Source: an uncultured Eubacterium sp.
GTDB lineage: Bacteria; Bacillota; Clostridia; Peptostreptococcales; Anaerovoracaceae
DNA length: 64,000 bases
Direction of reading: 5' to 3'
NCBI GenBank assembly: GCA_937900695.1
Contig: CALCFD010000028.1
Location: 72,489-136,488, forward strand
Below the pieces are notes generated by a model. It was not told the DNA's origin. It searched no databases and saw only the letters and a list, made by a program, of their open reading frames with translations. Of the stretch, positions 45,084-53,158 are shown in pieces. The position numbers were made by a program, and so were the translations under genes. Within the stretch, counting starts at the first letter, position 1. Every line of letters starts with the position of its first letter.

Positions 45084-45254
45084 TTATTCAGCCTGTGGTG
45101 CGTCAACAGGGCAAGCTCCAGCGCAAGCTCCGCAATCGATACATTTGTCAGCATCGATAACGTGCATTCCATCGCCTTCAGAAATTGCTTCTACAGGGCA
45201 TTCGCTAGCGCATACTCCGCAGTTGATGCAAGCATCAGTAATTTTGTAAGCCAT
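45084..45254 (-). CDS. 2[4Fe-4S] ferredoxin
   Basis: This 56-residue gene reads MAYKITDACINCGVCASECP, then VEAISEGDGMHVIDADKCID and CGACAGACPVDAPQAE. The two CxxCxxCxxxCP motifs are the classical clostridial ferredoxin, a low-potential electron carrier for pyruvate and hydrogen metabolism. AAAAGGAGGAT lies six bases before the ATG. A plus-strand frame over the same bases (45024-45320) is its shadow. It is monocistronic and convergent with rex. Confidence 0.96.
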   Translation of the reverse strand: MAYKITDACINCGVCASECPVEAISEGDGMHVIDADKCIDCGACAGACPVDAPQAE

Positions 45255-45322
45255 ATTTTTATCCTCCTTTTAAGATATATCTCAATAAATGAATTATACC
45301 ATCATAAACTGGAGATGTAAAG

Positions 45323-46129
45323 ATGAAAGTATACGTATTAGTTGGAAAAAGTGGAACAGGAAAAAGTTATCAAGCTATCAACCTTTGCAAAGATAAGGGA
45401 ATTGAAAGCATTATAGATGATGGACTGTTCATATACAGAGGCAAATCCATGGCAGGTAAGTCTGCTAAAAGAGAAGCGACAAAGATTGGAGCAGTTAAGA
45501 CTGCTCTATTTAATGATGATGCCCATAAGACTGAGGTTGCAGAAAAAATTAAAGAATGCGCTCCCGAATCCATTTTAATAATAGGAACCTCAGATGGAAT
45601 GGTCGAAAAAATTGCCAAAAGAGTAGAAGTTGGTGATATAGACGAAAGAATTTATATCGAAGATATAACTACTGAAAATGAAAGAAAAATTGCAGATAAA
45701 CAACGAAATGGGCAAGGTAAACATGTCATTCCTGTATCATCTATGCAGTTAAAGCATCAATTTTCAGGATACTTTTTAAGCCCTCTTAGAATATTTAAAG
45801 GCATAGGTGCAGGCAAGGGAAGCTTTACAGAAAAATCTGTTGTAAGGCCAACTTATAGCTATATGGGCGAATTTATAATTTCAGAAAGAGTTATAAGTGA
45901 TATAGTAAAATGTACTGCGCAAGGGATAGAAGGAGTTGTAGAAGTAGTTAGAGTAATTGCAGATCAAAATATTCAGGCTCTTGAAATAGAAGTTCTTTTA
46001 GTTGTAAAAAAAGGATTTAGAGTAGTGGATATTGCAAGAGAATTACAAAGAAAAAGTGCAAATATGATAGAAGAGATGACTGCGTTTAATATCAGCAGCC
46101 TAGACATAGATGTTAGGGGAATTATATGA
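45323..46129 (+). CDS. P-loop ATPase fused to an Asp23/Gls24-like domain
   Basis: This 268-residue protein starts with a Walker A motif (VGKSGTGKSYQA, about residues 7-18). An about 150-residue nucleotide-binding domain with TSDGMVEKIAKRV follows. The last about 90 residues, from TYSYMGEFIISERVISDIV through AQGIEGVVEVVRV to SLDIDVRGI, resemble the Asp23/Gls24 envelope-stress domain. Such fusions occur in clostridia, but I know of no defined function. It overlaps the glycosylase gene by four bases and lies on the opposite strand from the ferredoxin. A link to envelope homeostasis is inference. Confidence 0.75.
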   Translation: MKVYVLVGKSGTGKSYQAINLCKDKGIESIIDDGLFIYRGKSMAGKSAKREATKIGAVKTALFNDDAHKTEVAEKIKECAPESILIIGTSDGMVEKIAKRVEVGDIDERIYIEDITTENERKIADKQRNGQGKHVIPVSSMQLKHQFSGYFLSPLRIFKGIGAGKGSFTEKSVVRPTYSYMGEFIISERVISDIVKCTAQGIEGVVEVVRVIADQNIQALEIEVLLVVKKGFRVVDIARELQRKSANMIEEMTAFNISSLDIDVRGII

Positions 46130-46986
46130 GTAAAGTAACTGTAGAAAATATAAAGGATTTTCAATTAGACCATATATTTGATTGTGGTCAGTGTTTTAGG
46201 TGGAATAAAGAAGAGGATGGAAGCTATACTGGTATTGCAGGCAATATGGCAGTAAATATGTCTCTTGAAGGCGATAAGCTTATTATTGATAATACAGATG
46301 AGGAAGCTTTTGAGTTTTTTTGGAAAAATTATTTGGACTTAGATACGGATTATGGTAATATAAAAACAAATCTAAAGGATAAAGACAAAGTAATAGGCAT
46401 GGCTATAAAAGATGGTGAAGGCATTCGTATTTTAAACCAAGAACTATGGGAAACAATAGTATCTTTTATAATATCGGCTAATAACAATATACCAAGAATT
46501 AAAGGTTGTATTGAAAGTTTAGCTGAAAATTTTGGTGTGAGCTTAGGTGAATACCGCGGTAAAGTTAGATATGCATTTCCAAGTCCTGAAGCTATGGCAA
46601 AACTTACAGTAGAGGATTTAGCTGTCTGTAAGTTAGGATATCGTGCAAAGTATCTTGTCAATACTTCGAAGATGTATCTTGAGGATAAAGATAGTTTTGA
46701 AAGATTATTAAAAGACGATGTTTCAAGTGCAGAAGCTTTAAAAATGATTACGTCTTTAAATGGGGTTGGCCCTAAAGTTGCAAATTGCATCATGTTATTT
46801 GCTCTTAAAAAAAGAGATGCATTTCCTATTGATGTTTGGATGAAAAAAGTTATGAATTATCTTTATGGTTTTGATGAAAAAGATGTGAAAGGTATGCAAG
46901 CTTTTGCAAAGAAAACTTTTGGTGATGTAGCTGGTATTGCCCAGCAGTATTTGTTTTATTATATGAGAAATAAGACTATAGATTAG
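46126..46986 (+). CDS. 8-oxoguanine DNA glycosylase (OGG1-type)
   Basis: This 286-residue HhH-GPD enzyme removes oxidised guanine from DNA. The N-terminal half has the OGG-type stretch DCGQCFRWNKEEDGSYTG. The helix-hairpin-helix LNGVGPKVANCIMLFAL and the DVWMKK segment supply the catalytic aspartate, with a lysine in YRAKYL upstream. It is of the bacterial OGG1-like type found in clostridia. The ATGA overlap with the preceding gene implies joint translation. Confidence 0.93.
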   Translation: MSKVTVENIKDFQLDHIFDCGQCFRWNKEEDGSYTGIAGNMAVNMSLEGDKLIIDNTDEEAFEFFWKNYLDLDTDYGNIKTNLKDKDKVIGMAIKDGEGIRILNQELWETIVSFIISANNNIPRIKGCIESLAENFGVSLGEYRGKVRYAFPSPEAMAKLTVEDLAVCKLGYRAKYLVNTSKMYLEDKDSFERLLKDDVSSAEALKMITSLNGVGPKVANCIMLFALKKRDAFPIDVWMKKVMNYLYGFDEKDVKGMQAFAKKTFGDVAGIAQQYLFYYMRNKTID

Positions 46987-46995
46987 GAGGTAATT

Positions 46996-47439
46996 ATGAC
47001 GATATTAGGGATTACCATAGGACCAGCTGCAATTTGGATAGGACTTGCCATATTGTTTGCTGTAATAGAGGCAGCTACCTTAGGACTTACAACCATTTGG
47101 TTTGCCTTAGGAGCTTTAAGCGGAGCGCTTACATCGGTATTTACAGATTCAATATTAGTGCAGATAGTAATATTTTTACTGGTGTCTATTTTGTCTCTAG
47201 TTATAACTAAACCGATTGTAAGTAAGTATTTTTCAAGAAAAATTGTTAAAACCAATGCAGATGCATTGATTGGAGAAACCGGAGTTGTAATAGAAAAAAT
47301 CGTGCCAGGTCACACAGGTCAGGTTAAAATAAATGGACAGATGTGGTCAGCGGTAGCAGAGGATGAACCTATTAATGAGGATGAATTAGTGATTGTTCAA
47401 AAAATTTCTGGAGTCAAACTAGTTGTAACTAAGAAATAA
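46996..47439 (+). CDS. NfeD-like membrane protein
   Basis: This 147-residue protein has two or three N-terminal transmembrane helices and a C-terminal OB-fold (ALIGETGVVIEKIVPGHTGQVKING, then EDELVIVQKISGVKLVV). NfeD proteins are partners of SPFH/stomatin proteins, and one follows 20 bases downstream. AGGAGGTAATT precedes the ATG. The pair is thought to organise membrane microdomains. Confidence 0.93.
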   Translation: MTILGITIGPAAIWIGLAILFAVIEAATLGLTTIWFALGALSGALTSVFTDSILVQIVIFLLVSILSLVITKPIVSKYFSRKIVKTNADALIGETGVVIEKIVPGHTGQVKINGQMWSAVAEDEPINEDELVIVQKISGVKLVVTKK

Positions 47440-47459
47440 TTAAATAGGGGGAAATAGTT

Positions 47460-48404
47460 ATGTTAGATTTTTTAAGTGAATTAGGTGGGGCATTTTTATG
47501 GTTAGTTTTAATTGCTATTATAGTATGGCTTGTAGTTACTAATATACGTATTGTGCCGCAGGCTAACGCATTTGTAATTGAGAGATTAGGGGCATACAAT
47601 TGTACATGGGATGTAGGGATACATTTTAAAATTCCTTTGATAGATAAGGTTGCTAAAAAAGTATCTTTAAAGGAAAACGTTATAGATTTTTTACCTCAAC
47701 CAGTAATTACAAAGGATAACGTAACAATGGAAATTGATACAGTAGTATATTTTCAAATTACAGAACCAAAGCTATATACTTATGGTGTAGATAATCCTAT
47801 GTCAGCTGTTGAAAATTTAACAGCTACAACACTTAGAAATATTATAGGAGAACTTGATTTAGATGCTACTTTAACAGGTAGAGATTATATTAATTCAAAT
47901 ATCAGATCAGTTTTAGATGAAGCTACTGATCCTTGGGGCATCAAAATCAATCGTGTAGAAGTTAAAAATATAACTCCACCAAGAGAAATACAAGATGCCA
48001 TGGAAAAACAGATGAAGGCTGAAAGAGAAAAAAGAGAAGCAATCCTTAGGGCAGAAGGAGAAAAGAAATCATCTGTATTAGTTGCAGAGGGTAATAAAGA
48101 AGTTGCCATACTTCAAGCAGAAGCTGAAAAACAGGCAGCTATATTAAATGCAGAAGCTGAAAAGATGGCAGCAATTAAAATCGCTGAAGGTGAAGCGGAG
48201 GCTATTAGACTAGTTCAGGAAGCTACTGCTAAAGGTATTGTAATGCTTAAGGAATCAAATCCTTCAAGTGAAGTTTTAGCTCTAAAGAGCTTTGAAGCTT
48301 TAGAAAAGGTTGCTGATGGACAAGCTACAAAGATTATTATTCCATCTGAACTTCAAAATATTTCAGGTTTTGCATCATCTGTTGCAGAAGTTATGAGAAA
48401 ATAA
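47460..48404 (+). CDS. SPFH/stomatin-like protein (paraslipin)
   Basis: This 314-residue protein has an N-terminal membrane helix (residues about 10-30), the SPFH domain (VPQANAFVIERLGAYNCTWDVGIHF, TKDNVTMEIDTVVYF, LRNIIGELDLDATLTGR) and a long Ala/Glu-rich coiled coil (EAEKQAAILNAEAEKMAAIK). It forms large membrane-bound assemblies. The gene is coupled to NfeD upstream and followed by the promoter of the riboswitch unit. Confidence 0.94.
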   Translation: MLDFLSELGGAFLWLVLIAIIVWLVVTNIRIVPQANAFVIERLGAYNCTWDVGIHFKIPLIDKVAKKVSLKENVIDFLPQPVITKDNVTMEIDTVVYFQITEPKLYTYGVDNPMSAVENLTATTLRNIIGELDLDATLTGRDYINSNIRSVLDEATDPWGIKINRVEVKNITPPREIQDAMEKQMKAEREKREAILRAEGEKKSSVLVAEGNKEVAILQAEAEKQAAILNAEAEKMAAIKIAEGEAEAIRLVQEATAKGIVMLKESNPSSEVLALKSFEALEKVADGQATKIIIPSELQNISGFASSVAEVMRK

Positions 48405-48426
48405 TATAAAGAAAATATGAAATGGA

Positions 48427-48455
48427 TTGACAATTACATACTTTTTCAGTAATAT
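48427..48455 (+). promoter_or_regulatory. Consensus promoter for the manganese riboswitch unit
   Basis: TTGACA (48427-48432) and TAATAT (48450-48455) have a 17-base spacer. The predicted start site falls at the 5' edge of the riboswitch. Confidence 0.8.
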
Positions 48456-48463
48456 TATGAGAT

Positions 48464-48564
48464 ATAAAAGGGAGTAGTTTGCATCCTGGATTTAAAGGGA
48501 TGTTAAATAATCGTCATCACGTTGGGTAAACCGGTTTATTTATTGAAAAACGAGACTTTTATCT
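48464..48564 (+). ncRNA. Manganese riboswitch (yybP-ykoY element)
   Basis: The 5' signature AAAAGGGAGTAGTTTGC, the core TCGTCATCACG, the CCGGTTTA segment and the 3' ACGAGACTTTTAT match the yybP-ykoY motif. This RNA binds Mn2+ and switches on metal-export genes. The 3' strand of its closing helix (GACTTTTAT) is also the left arm of the terminator at 48553-48587, so metal binding should prevent termination. Confidence 0.88.
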
Positions 48565-48594
48565 ATGTTTAGCATGGATAAAAGTCTTTTTTAT
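48553..48594 (+). terminator. Riboswitch-controlled terminator
   Basis: AGACTTTTATC (48553-48563) pairs with GATAAAAGTCT (48577-48587), followed by TTTTTT. It is mutually exclusive with the riboswitch closing stem. Confidence 0.88.
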
Positions 48595-48632
48595 ATTTTA
48601 ATTTAATTGTGTGAGAAAGAAGGAGTGAAAAA

Positions 48633-49940
48633 ATGGATTCGATACCACAACAAATTTTATTACAGGTCATACTTATATTTTTAAATGCGTTTTTTGCAGC
48701 CACTGAAATTGCAGTATTAGCTTTAAATAGTGCAGTTCTTCGTAAGGAGGCTAATAATGGCGATAAAGTGTCATTGAGACTTTTAAGGATGCTTGAACAG
48801 CCAGCAGGATTTTTATCAACTATTCAAGTAGGTATAACTCTTGCAGGATTTTTAGGAAGTGCTTTTGCTGCAGATAATTTTTCAGAATACCTAATTAATT
48901 GGATTTATTATGACTTAGGGTATAGAGGGTTATCACTAGAATCTTTAGACGTTGTCTCAGTTATTGTAATAACATTAATTTTATCTTATTTAACATTAAT
49001 TTTAGGCGAGTTAGTTCCAAAGAGAATAGCTATGCAAAAACCTTATGAAATAGCTAAGTTCACTTCAAAGGTAGTAAACATCATTGCCATTATAATGAAG
49101 CCTGTAGTTGCATTTTTATCTATGTCAACAAATTTGGTTTTAAAGCTTTTACGTATGAAAACTGAAACTGAAGAGGATAAGGTAACTGAAGAGGAAATAA
49201 AGATGATGATTGAGCTAGGTGGACAGACTGGGGCTATAGAAGCATCTGAAAGTGATTGGATTAAAAATGTATTTAATTTCAATGATATAGTTGCTGCTGA
49301 AATAATGACAAATAGGAGCGAAATAGAAAGTATAAATATAAATGATAGTGAGCATGAGATTTTAAAAATTATTAAGCAAAGTGGTTGTTCTCGTCTCCCA
49401 GTTTACGACGAAGATGAAGATGATATTATCGGTATACTTTATAGTAAGGATTATCTTTTAGCCGGAGAAGAAAGAAAATATGATATAAAGCCATTTATAA
49501 GAGCAGGATATTTTGTATCTGAAAATATGAAGGCATCGGAATTATTCAAAAAAATGCAGATTGATAACAAACAAATGGCCATAGTTATTGATGAGTACGG
49601 AACTATAAATGGTATTGTAACTATGGAAGATTTACTTGAAGTTATTGTAGGCAATATTTATGATGAATATGATTTACCAGAAAAGAATGATATAGAGGTG
49701 ATAGACAAAGATAAATGGTTAGTTCAAGGAGACTGTCCTATAAAAAGATTTGAAGCTGAAACCGGTATTGTAATTGAAAATGGCGGACATTATCGAACCA
49801 TGGGTGGTGTTGTATTAGAACATCTTGAAACTATGCCACAGGATGATGCGACTGTAGAGATTAATATTTCAAATTTGCATATTAATGTTTTGAGTATTAT
49901 ACAACGACGAATTGTTGAGATGACAGTGGAGAAAATATAA
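48633..49940 (+). CDS. CNNM/HlyC-CorC family membrane protein, probable metal exporter
   Basis: This 435-residue protein has an N-terminal DUF21/CNNM membrane domain (helices within residues 1-150, ending LGELVPKRIAMQKP), a CBS pair (IMTNRSEIESI, GCSRLPVYDEDEDDIIGIL, MAIVIDEYGTINGIVTMEDLLE) and a C-terminal CorC_HlyC domain (EAETGIVIENGGHYRTMGG). Family members export Mg2+ or related divalent ions. The manganese riboswitch directly upstream points to Mn2+ export here, which is inference. AGAAGGAGTG precedes the ATG. Confidence 0.92.
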   Translation: MDSIPQQILLQVILIFLNAFFAATEIAVLALNSAVLRKEANNGDKVSLRLLRMLEQPAGFLSTIQVGITLAGFLGSAFAADNFSEYLINWIYYDLGYRGLSLESLDVVSVIVITLILSYLTLILGELVPKRIAMQKPYEIAKFTSKVVNIIAIIMKPVVAFLSMSTNLVLKLLRMKTETEEDKVTEEEIKMMIELGGQTGAIEASESDWIKNVFNFNDIVAAEIMTNRSEIESININDSEHEILKIIKQSGCSRLPVYDEDEDDIIGILYSKDYLLAGEERKYDIKPFIRAGYFVSENMKASELFKKMQIDNKQMAIVIDEYGTINGIVTMEDLLEVIVGNIYDEYDLPEKNDIEVIDKDKWLVQGDCPIKRFEAETGIVIENGGHYRTMGGVVLEHLETMPQDDATVEINISNLHINVLSIIQRRIVEMTVEKI

Positions 49941-49945
49941 AAGAA

Positions 49946-50005
49946 ATAAAAAAGCGCTTACTGCTATAATAAAGCCTAGTGATGTTATAGCATAGCGCTT
50001 TTTAA
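49946..50005. terminator. Bidirectional terminator after the CNNM gene
   Basis: A long stem with AAAAAGCGCTTACTGCTATAA on the left and TTATAGCATAGCGCTTTTT on the right closes the CNNM gene and faces the mntP remnant on the other strand. Confidence 0.85.
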
Positions 50006-50007
50006 TT

Positions 50008-50337
50008 TTATGAAATACCTGTAATAAAAATTTCAATACCAATAATTATTAAAATGATCCCACCTAGTATGGTTACTAATATTGCAGTATAGTGTGAACA
50101 CAAATCCAGCCAATCATAGGCATGAGCGCCTGAAAAAAAGCAAAGATACCTGCAATAGAAATAAACTTTGATTTGTGCATATGAGGTTCGTTTAGATCGT
50201 TTACTAATGATACTGAAAAAGCATCCATGGCTAAACCAACTCCAAGTAAAGCATTACTATACTTGACTAATATAAAGGTATATAGACTTCATGTATAGTA
50301 GTGCTCCACCAACTCCGACAGATAAAATATTTATCAT
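50008..50337 (-). pseudogene. mntP: Remnant of the manganese exporter gene mntP
   Basis: The minus strand has TTAGGAGTTTTAA before an ATG at 50337. The first frame soon stops. A second frame continues with NALLGVGLAMDAFSVSLVND, then FAFFQALMPMIGWICVHT and stops at a TAG. A further frame encodes LVTILGGIILIIIGIEIF and a final stop at 50008. These are the N-terminal half and the last helix of MntP (YebN), whose hallmark is GLAMDAFSVS. About 100 central residues are missing and at least two frame breaks exist, so the gene is dead. It lies next to the Mn-riboswitch gene. Confidence 0.8.
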
Positions 50338-50385
50338 TTAAAACTCCTAATTAAATGCAATAATTAAAATGCTATATAAAATACC

Positions 50386-50416
50386 TTGACAATGTAGTTA
50401 CTATATCCTTTACTAT
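50386..50416 (+). promoter_or_regulatory. Possible promoter for the YitT gene
   Basis: A consensus TTGACA at 50386-50391 is followed by TACTAT at 50411-50416 (19-base spacer, longer than ideal). The start codon is 35 bases further on. Confidence 0.4.
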
Positions 50417-50450
50417 GCTAATATGAGTAAAGAAAGGAAGTTAGTAAGAA

Positions 50451-51074
50451 ATGAAAAATAATACTTTTTTATTAAAAATTAAAGAAGGAATAACAATAAA
50501 AATGCTCATATCTATTTTAATTGGAGCAGCTATTTGTACCTTTGGAATTCATAATATTCATCAGCGAACTAATATTACAGAGGGTGGAGTTATAGGATTA
50601 ATGTTACTAATAGAGCATTGGATTGGAATTAGTCCAGCGATTATAACACCGGTATTAGATATAATTTGTTATGCTTTAGCATTTAAGTCATTAGGATCAC
50701 GTTTTATAAAAATATCGATTATTTCAACATTTAGTGTATCTATGTTTTATAAGTTTTGGGAGTTATTTCCACCTATGTTACTGGATTTATCAGGACAACC
50801 ATTACTCGCAGCAATTATGGGTGGTTTATTTGTTGGTGTAGGAGTAGGCATCATAGTGAGAAATGGCGGATCAAGTGGAGGAGATGATGCTCTTGCTCTT
50901 AGCATTTCTAAAGTTACGAAATGTCAGCTTTCAAGAGCTTATATTTTTACAGATTTCATAGTTTTGGCTATGTCATTGTCATATATCTCTTTTAGACGTA
51001 TTATGTTTTCAATTGTTACTGTATTAATTTCGGGTATTACGATTGAAAAAGTACAAGAATGGCGCATGAAATAA
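50451..51074 (+). CDS. YitT family membrane protein
   Basis: This 207-residue protein has about five transmembrane helices and the YitT (DUF161) motifs GVIGLMLLIEHWIGISPAI and GIIVRNGGSSGGDDALALSIS. It lacks the C-terminal DUF2179 domain of the longer YitT members, which is common in short forms. The function is unknown. AAAGGAAG precedes the ATG. It is a single gene between a promoter and a terminator. Confidence 0.88.
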   Translation: MKNNTFLLKIKEGITIKMLISILIGAAICTFGIHNIHQRTNITEGGVIGLMLLIEHWIGISPAIITPVLDIICYALAFKSLGSRFIKISIISTFSVSMFYKFWELFPPMLLDLSGQPLLAAIMGGLFVGVGVGIIVRNGGSSGGDDALALSISKVTKCQLSRAYIFTDFIVLAMSLSYISFRRIMFSIVTVLISGITIEKVQEWRMK

Positions 51075-51076
51075 TA

Positions 51077-51125
51077 AACACAATAAAGGGAGAGTATTAG
51101 GTAATCTCTCCCCTTATTGTGTTTG
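51077..51125. terminator. Bidirectional terminator between YitT and YbjQ genes
   Basis: AAACACAATAAAGGGAGAG pairs with CTCTCCCCTTATTGTGTTT, a long near-perfect stem shared by two convergent genes. Confidence 0.9.
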
Positions 51126-51137
51126 TATTTTTATAAG

Positions 51138-51458
51138 TTAGTCTTCTAAAATTACAGCTGTTCCTGATGCTGAAACCATTAGCATATTACCTTGACCTAA
51201 AACTTCATAATCAATATCTACACCGATTATGGCATTGCCACCTAAAGCAGCAGCTCTATTTTCCATTTCAGCTAAAGCTTCTTCTCTAGCTTTAGTAAGT
51301 TCTTCTTCATAACCAGAACTTCGACCACCGAAAATGTTTCTCATGCCGGCACCAAAATCTTTAAAGAAATTAACACCTGTTATAACTTCTCCAAATACAA
51401 TACCTTTGTATTCTCTAATGTTTTTTCCTGCAATATTATGTGTTGTTGTAATAATCAC
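51138..51458 (-). CDS. YbjQ/UPF0145 family protein
   Basis: This 106-residue protein matches the YbjQ family: MIITTTHNIAGKNIREYKGI, GEVITGVNFFKDFGAGMRNI, FGGRSSGYEEELTKAREEAL and GGNAIIGVDIDYE. The function is unknown; the fold is pentameric and was once called heavy-metal-binding. The frame extends to a TTG at 51473, but GGAGG lies directly in it. The GTG at 51458 has that GGAGG at an 8-base spacing and gives the family's usual MIITTT start. Confidence 0.9.
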   Translation of the reverse strand: MIITTTHNIAGKNIREYKGIVFGEVITGVNFFKDFGAGMRNIFGGRSSGYEEELTKAREEALAEMENRAAALGGNAIIGVDIDYEVLGQGNMLMVSASGTAVILED

Positions 51459-51670
51459 TTCATTCACCTCCAAATAAATTTTTTTGAATAAATTACCCGA
51501 GCTTTTTTATAAGCCCAGGTAACTTTGAGAAATTTATTGTATTTTAAACGAAAGGAGTTTAAATATTTATTAACTTTATATTTATATTTTAAAGTGTAAG
51601 TATAGATTTTTCCATGTATAATACAGTAAATTTCAACGAGTTTTTTTGCTTAAATAGCAAATTTTATAAG
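51459..51670. other. Intergenic stretch, no gene supported
   Basis: An imperfect hairpin (ACCCGAGCTT near 51496 with AAGCCCAGGT near 51513) is the only visible structure. It may be a weak terminator for minus-strand transcription from the small gene at 51671-51826. Confidence 0.35.
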
Positions 51671-51826
51671 TTATTTATCATTGATTATAAAATATATAAA
51701 AAGTAAAGAGATTATCACAAAGGTTATATCCGATAGCATTTCGCTTTTGAGAGTATATTTTGCAATTAATCCTAAAAAGAAAGTTATTACAAAGATAATC
51801 TTTAGTATATTTTTTATATTGAACAT
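51671..51826 (-). CDS. Small two-helix membrane protein
   Basis: A 51-codon frame begins MFNIKNILKIIFVITFFLGL and ends FIYFIINDK. It has two hydrophobic helices split by a short KYTLKSEMLSD loop. TTAGGAGAG lies 8 bases before the ATG, a strong argument that it is translated. I recognise no family. It is too short for most gene finders. Confidence 0.5.
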   Translation of the reverse strand: MFNIKNILKIIFVITFFLGLIAKYTLKSEMLSDITFVIISLLFIYFIINDK

Positions 51827-52064
51827 AAGCTTCTCTCCTAAATGTAAGTAAAGTATTTATTTATTAAAGTAAAACAAAAATAGAATTTAAGTGCAATAGA
51901 TTTAAAAAATCTTTAGAAATCTTTAGAATTATAAAATGACGTATGTTTATATTATAATAAGTGAAAACCTATAATAATGTCGCTTGTTAAACAATCAATA
52001 TAATTTGTTTAATATGAGATGTATTTATGAGGTAATGGAATATATATTAAGAAAGCTTAGAAAT
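51827..52064. other. Intergenic stretch, no gene supported
   Basis: AT-rich, with a promoter-like TATAAT-rich area around 51950-51960 but no ORF with a ribosome binding site. The plus-strand frame starting at 51984 runs into a terminator and is not considered real. Confidence 0.4.
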
Positions 52065-52098
52065 AAAAATACCTACTTAGTTATAAGTAGGTATTTTT
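52065..52098. terminator. Intrinsic terminator of the lipoprotein gene
   Basis: AAAAATACCTACTTA (52065-52079) pairs perfectly with TAAGTAGGTATTTTT (52084-52098). It is symmetrical, so it can act on both strands. Confidence 0.85.
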
Positions 52099-52115
52099 GT
52101 TATAATATACATTTT

Positions 52116-52532
52116 TTAATATCCCCAAGTCATAAGTTTCCAGCTACCATTGTCACTGCGAGCTAACCACCATTCGAAATTAGTATATTCCATATCTGGC
52201 TCTAATCCTTCGCTAGGTTTTTTTGGTGAATGAAAATTACTTTTAAAAGCAATGCATTGTGTAAACTTATTCTTTCCATTTAAATCGTTCATCCAATCAA
52301 TATTTTCTTTAGTACAAAAATCATCACCAGCATATGAGATAGTATGCATTTTACATCCATCCCATGTGTTGAATTCTTTTTTTATTAGATCGATTGCTTT
52401 ATCCATATCGTCAATTGTATAGAGTGAAGATTTACCATAGTCAATTTTAACATCATTAGTGTTTTTGTTACCACAAGCAATAAGTGTAATAGAGAAAACT
52501 ATAACTATAATGATAGCTAAAGATCTTTTCAT
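52116..52532 (-). CDS. Small lipoprotein of unknown function
   Basis: This 138-residue protein has a lipoprotein signal (ITLIAC, Cys20) followed by a compact domain with three more cysteines and a Trp-rich C-terminus (NFEWWLARSDNGSWKLMTWGY). It looks like a secreted alpha+beta domain of the kind with a final WxLxxWGY strand, seen on several clostridial lipoproteins. The function is unknown. AAAGGTGGTGC lies upstream of the ATG. It is monocistronic. Confidence 0.75.
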   Translation of the reverse strand: MKRSLAIIIVIVFSITLIACGNKNTNDVKIDYGKSSLYTIDDMDKAIDLIKKEFNTWDGCKMHTISYAGDDFCTKENIDWMNDLNGKNKFTQCIAFKSNFHSPKKPSEGLEPDMEYTNFEWWLARSDNGSWKLMTWGY

Positions 52533-52675
52533 TTTTAAGCACCACCTTTTTATTTGATAATAATTCTATGAAATTTATTAAATTAAATCACAATAGAATT
52601 GTAAAGTAAATAGGTTTTGATAAATCTTTAGAATTCTTTAGATTTACAGTTTAGTGCTTATATAGTTTTTATTTG

Positions 52676-53158
52676 TTATCTATCATATGAATTTACTTCT
52701 CTTATTACTTTTGCAGGTACTCCTGCAGCAACCATATTTTCTGGGATATCCTTTGTTACAACAGATCCAGCAGCAATAATGCTACCATTGCCAATTGTAA
52801 CCCCAGGAAGTACAGTTACATTTGCTCCAAGCCATACATTTTTACCAATATGTATTGGATTAAAAGTCATGCTAGCTCTAAGTTTAGGATTTTCTAAATG
52901 ATTAATAGTTGCTAATACTGCATTGTGTCCAATTAAAGCTCCATCACCTATATAGATGCCTCCTTGGTCTTGAAATTTACATCCAGCATTGATAAATACA
53001 TTTTTACCAATATGAATATTGCGTCCACAGTCAGTATAAAATGGTGGAAATAGAGCAAAGCTACTATCAATTTTTGTACCTGTTAGTTCTGACATCAATT
53101 GAATTATCTCGCTATTTGTATGAATCGTTCTTAACTTTATATTATAGTTTAGCTCCAA
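52676..53158 (-). CDS. LacA/Maa-like sugar O-acetyltransferase, shortened at the N-terminus
   Basis: This 160-residue protein is a left-handed beta-helix acetyltransferase with hexapeptide repeats (FPPFYTDCGRNIHIGKNVFI, GNGSIIAAGSVVTKDIPENM, GVPAKVIR). It acetylates a sugar or similar acceptor from acetyl-CoA. Related proteins are about 180-190 residues and start with an extra helical segment that is missing here. The start is a TTG at 53158 inside the end of the flavodoxin-like gene, with only weak ribosome binding. An ATG at 53095 is the alternative. It may be a 5'-truncated gene joined to its neighbour by deletion. Confidence 0.7.
   Translation of the reverse strand: MELNYNIKLRTIHTNSEIIQLMSELTGTKIDSSFALFPPFYTDCGRNIHIGKNVFINAGCKFQDQGGIYIGDGALIGHNAVLATINHLENPKLRASMTFNPIHIGKNVWLGANVTVLPGVTIGNGSIIAAGSVVTKDIPENMVAAGVPAKVIREVNSYDR

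Noticed and set aside
45024..45320. Plus-strand 98-codon frame after rex
   Set aside because: It is the complement of the ferredoxin gene, runs through a terminator and lacks a ribosome binding site.
46350..46793. Minus-strand 147-codon frame opposite the glycosylase gene
   Set aside because: Antisense shadow of a well-supported enzyme gene.
51984..52166. Plus-strand 60-codon frame
   Set aside because: No ribosome binding site; it crosses a strong terminator and enters the lipoprotein gene from the wrong strand.
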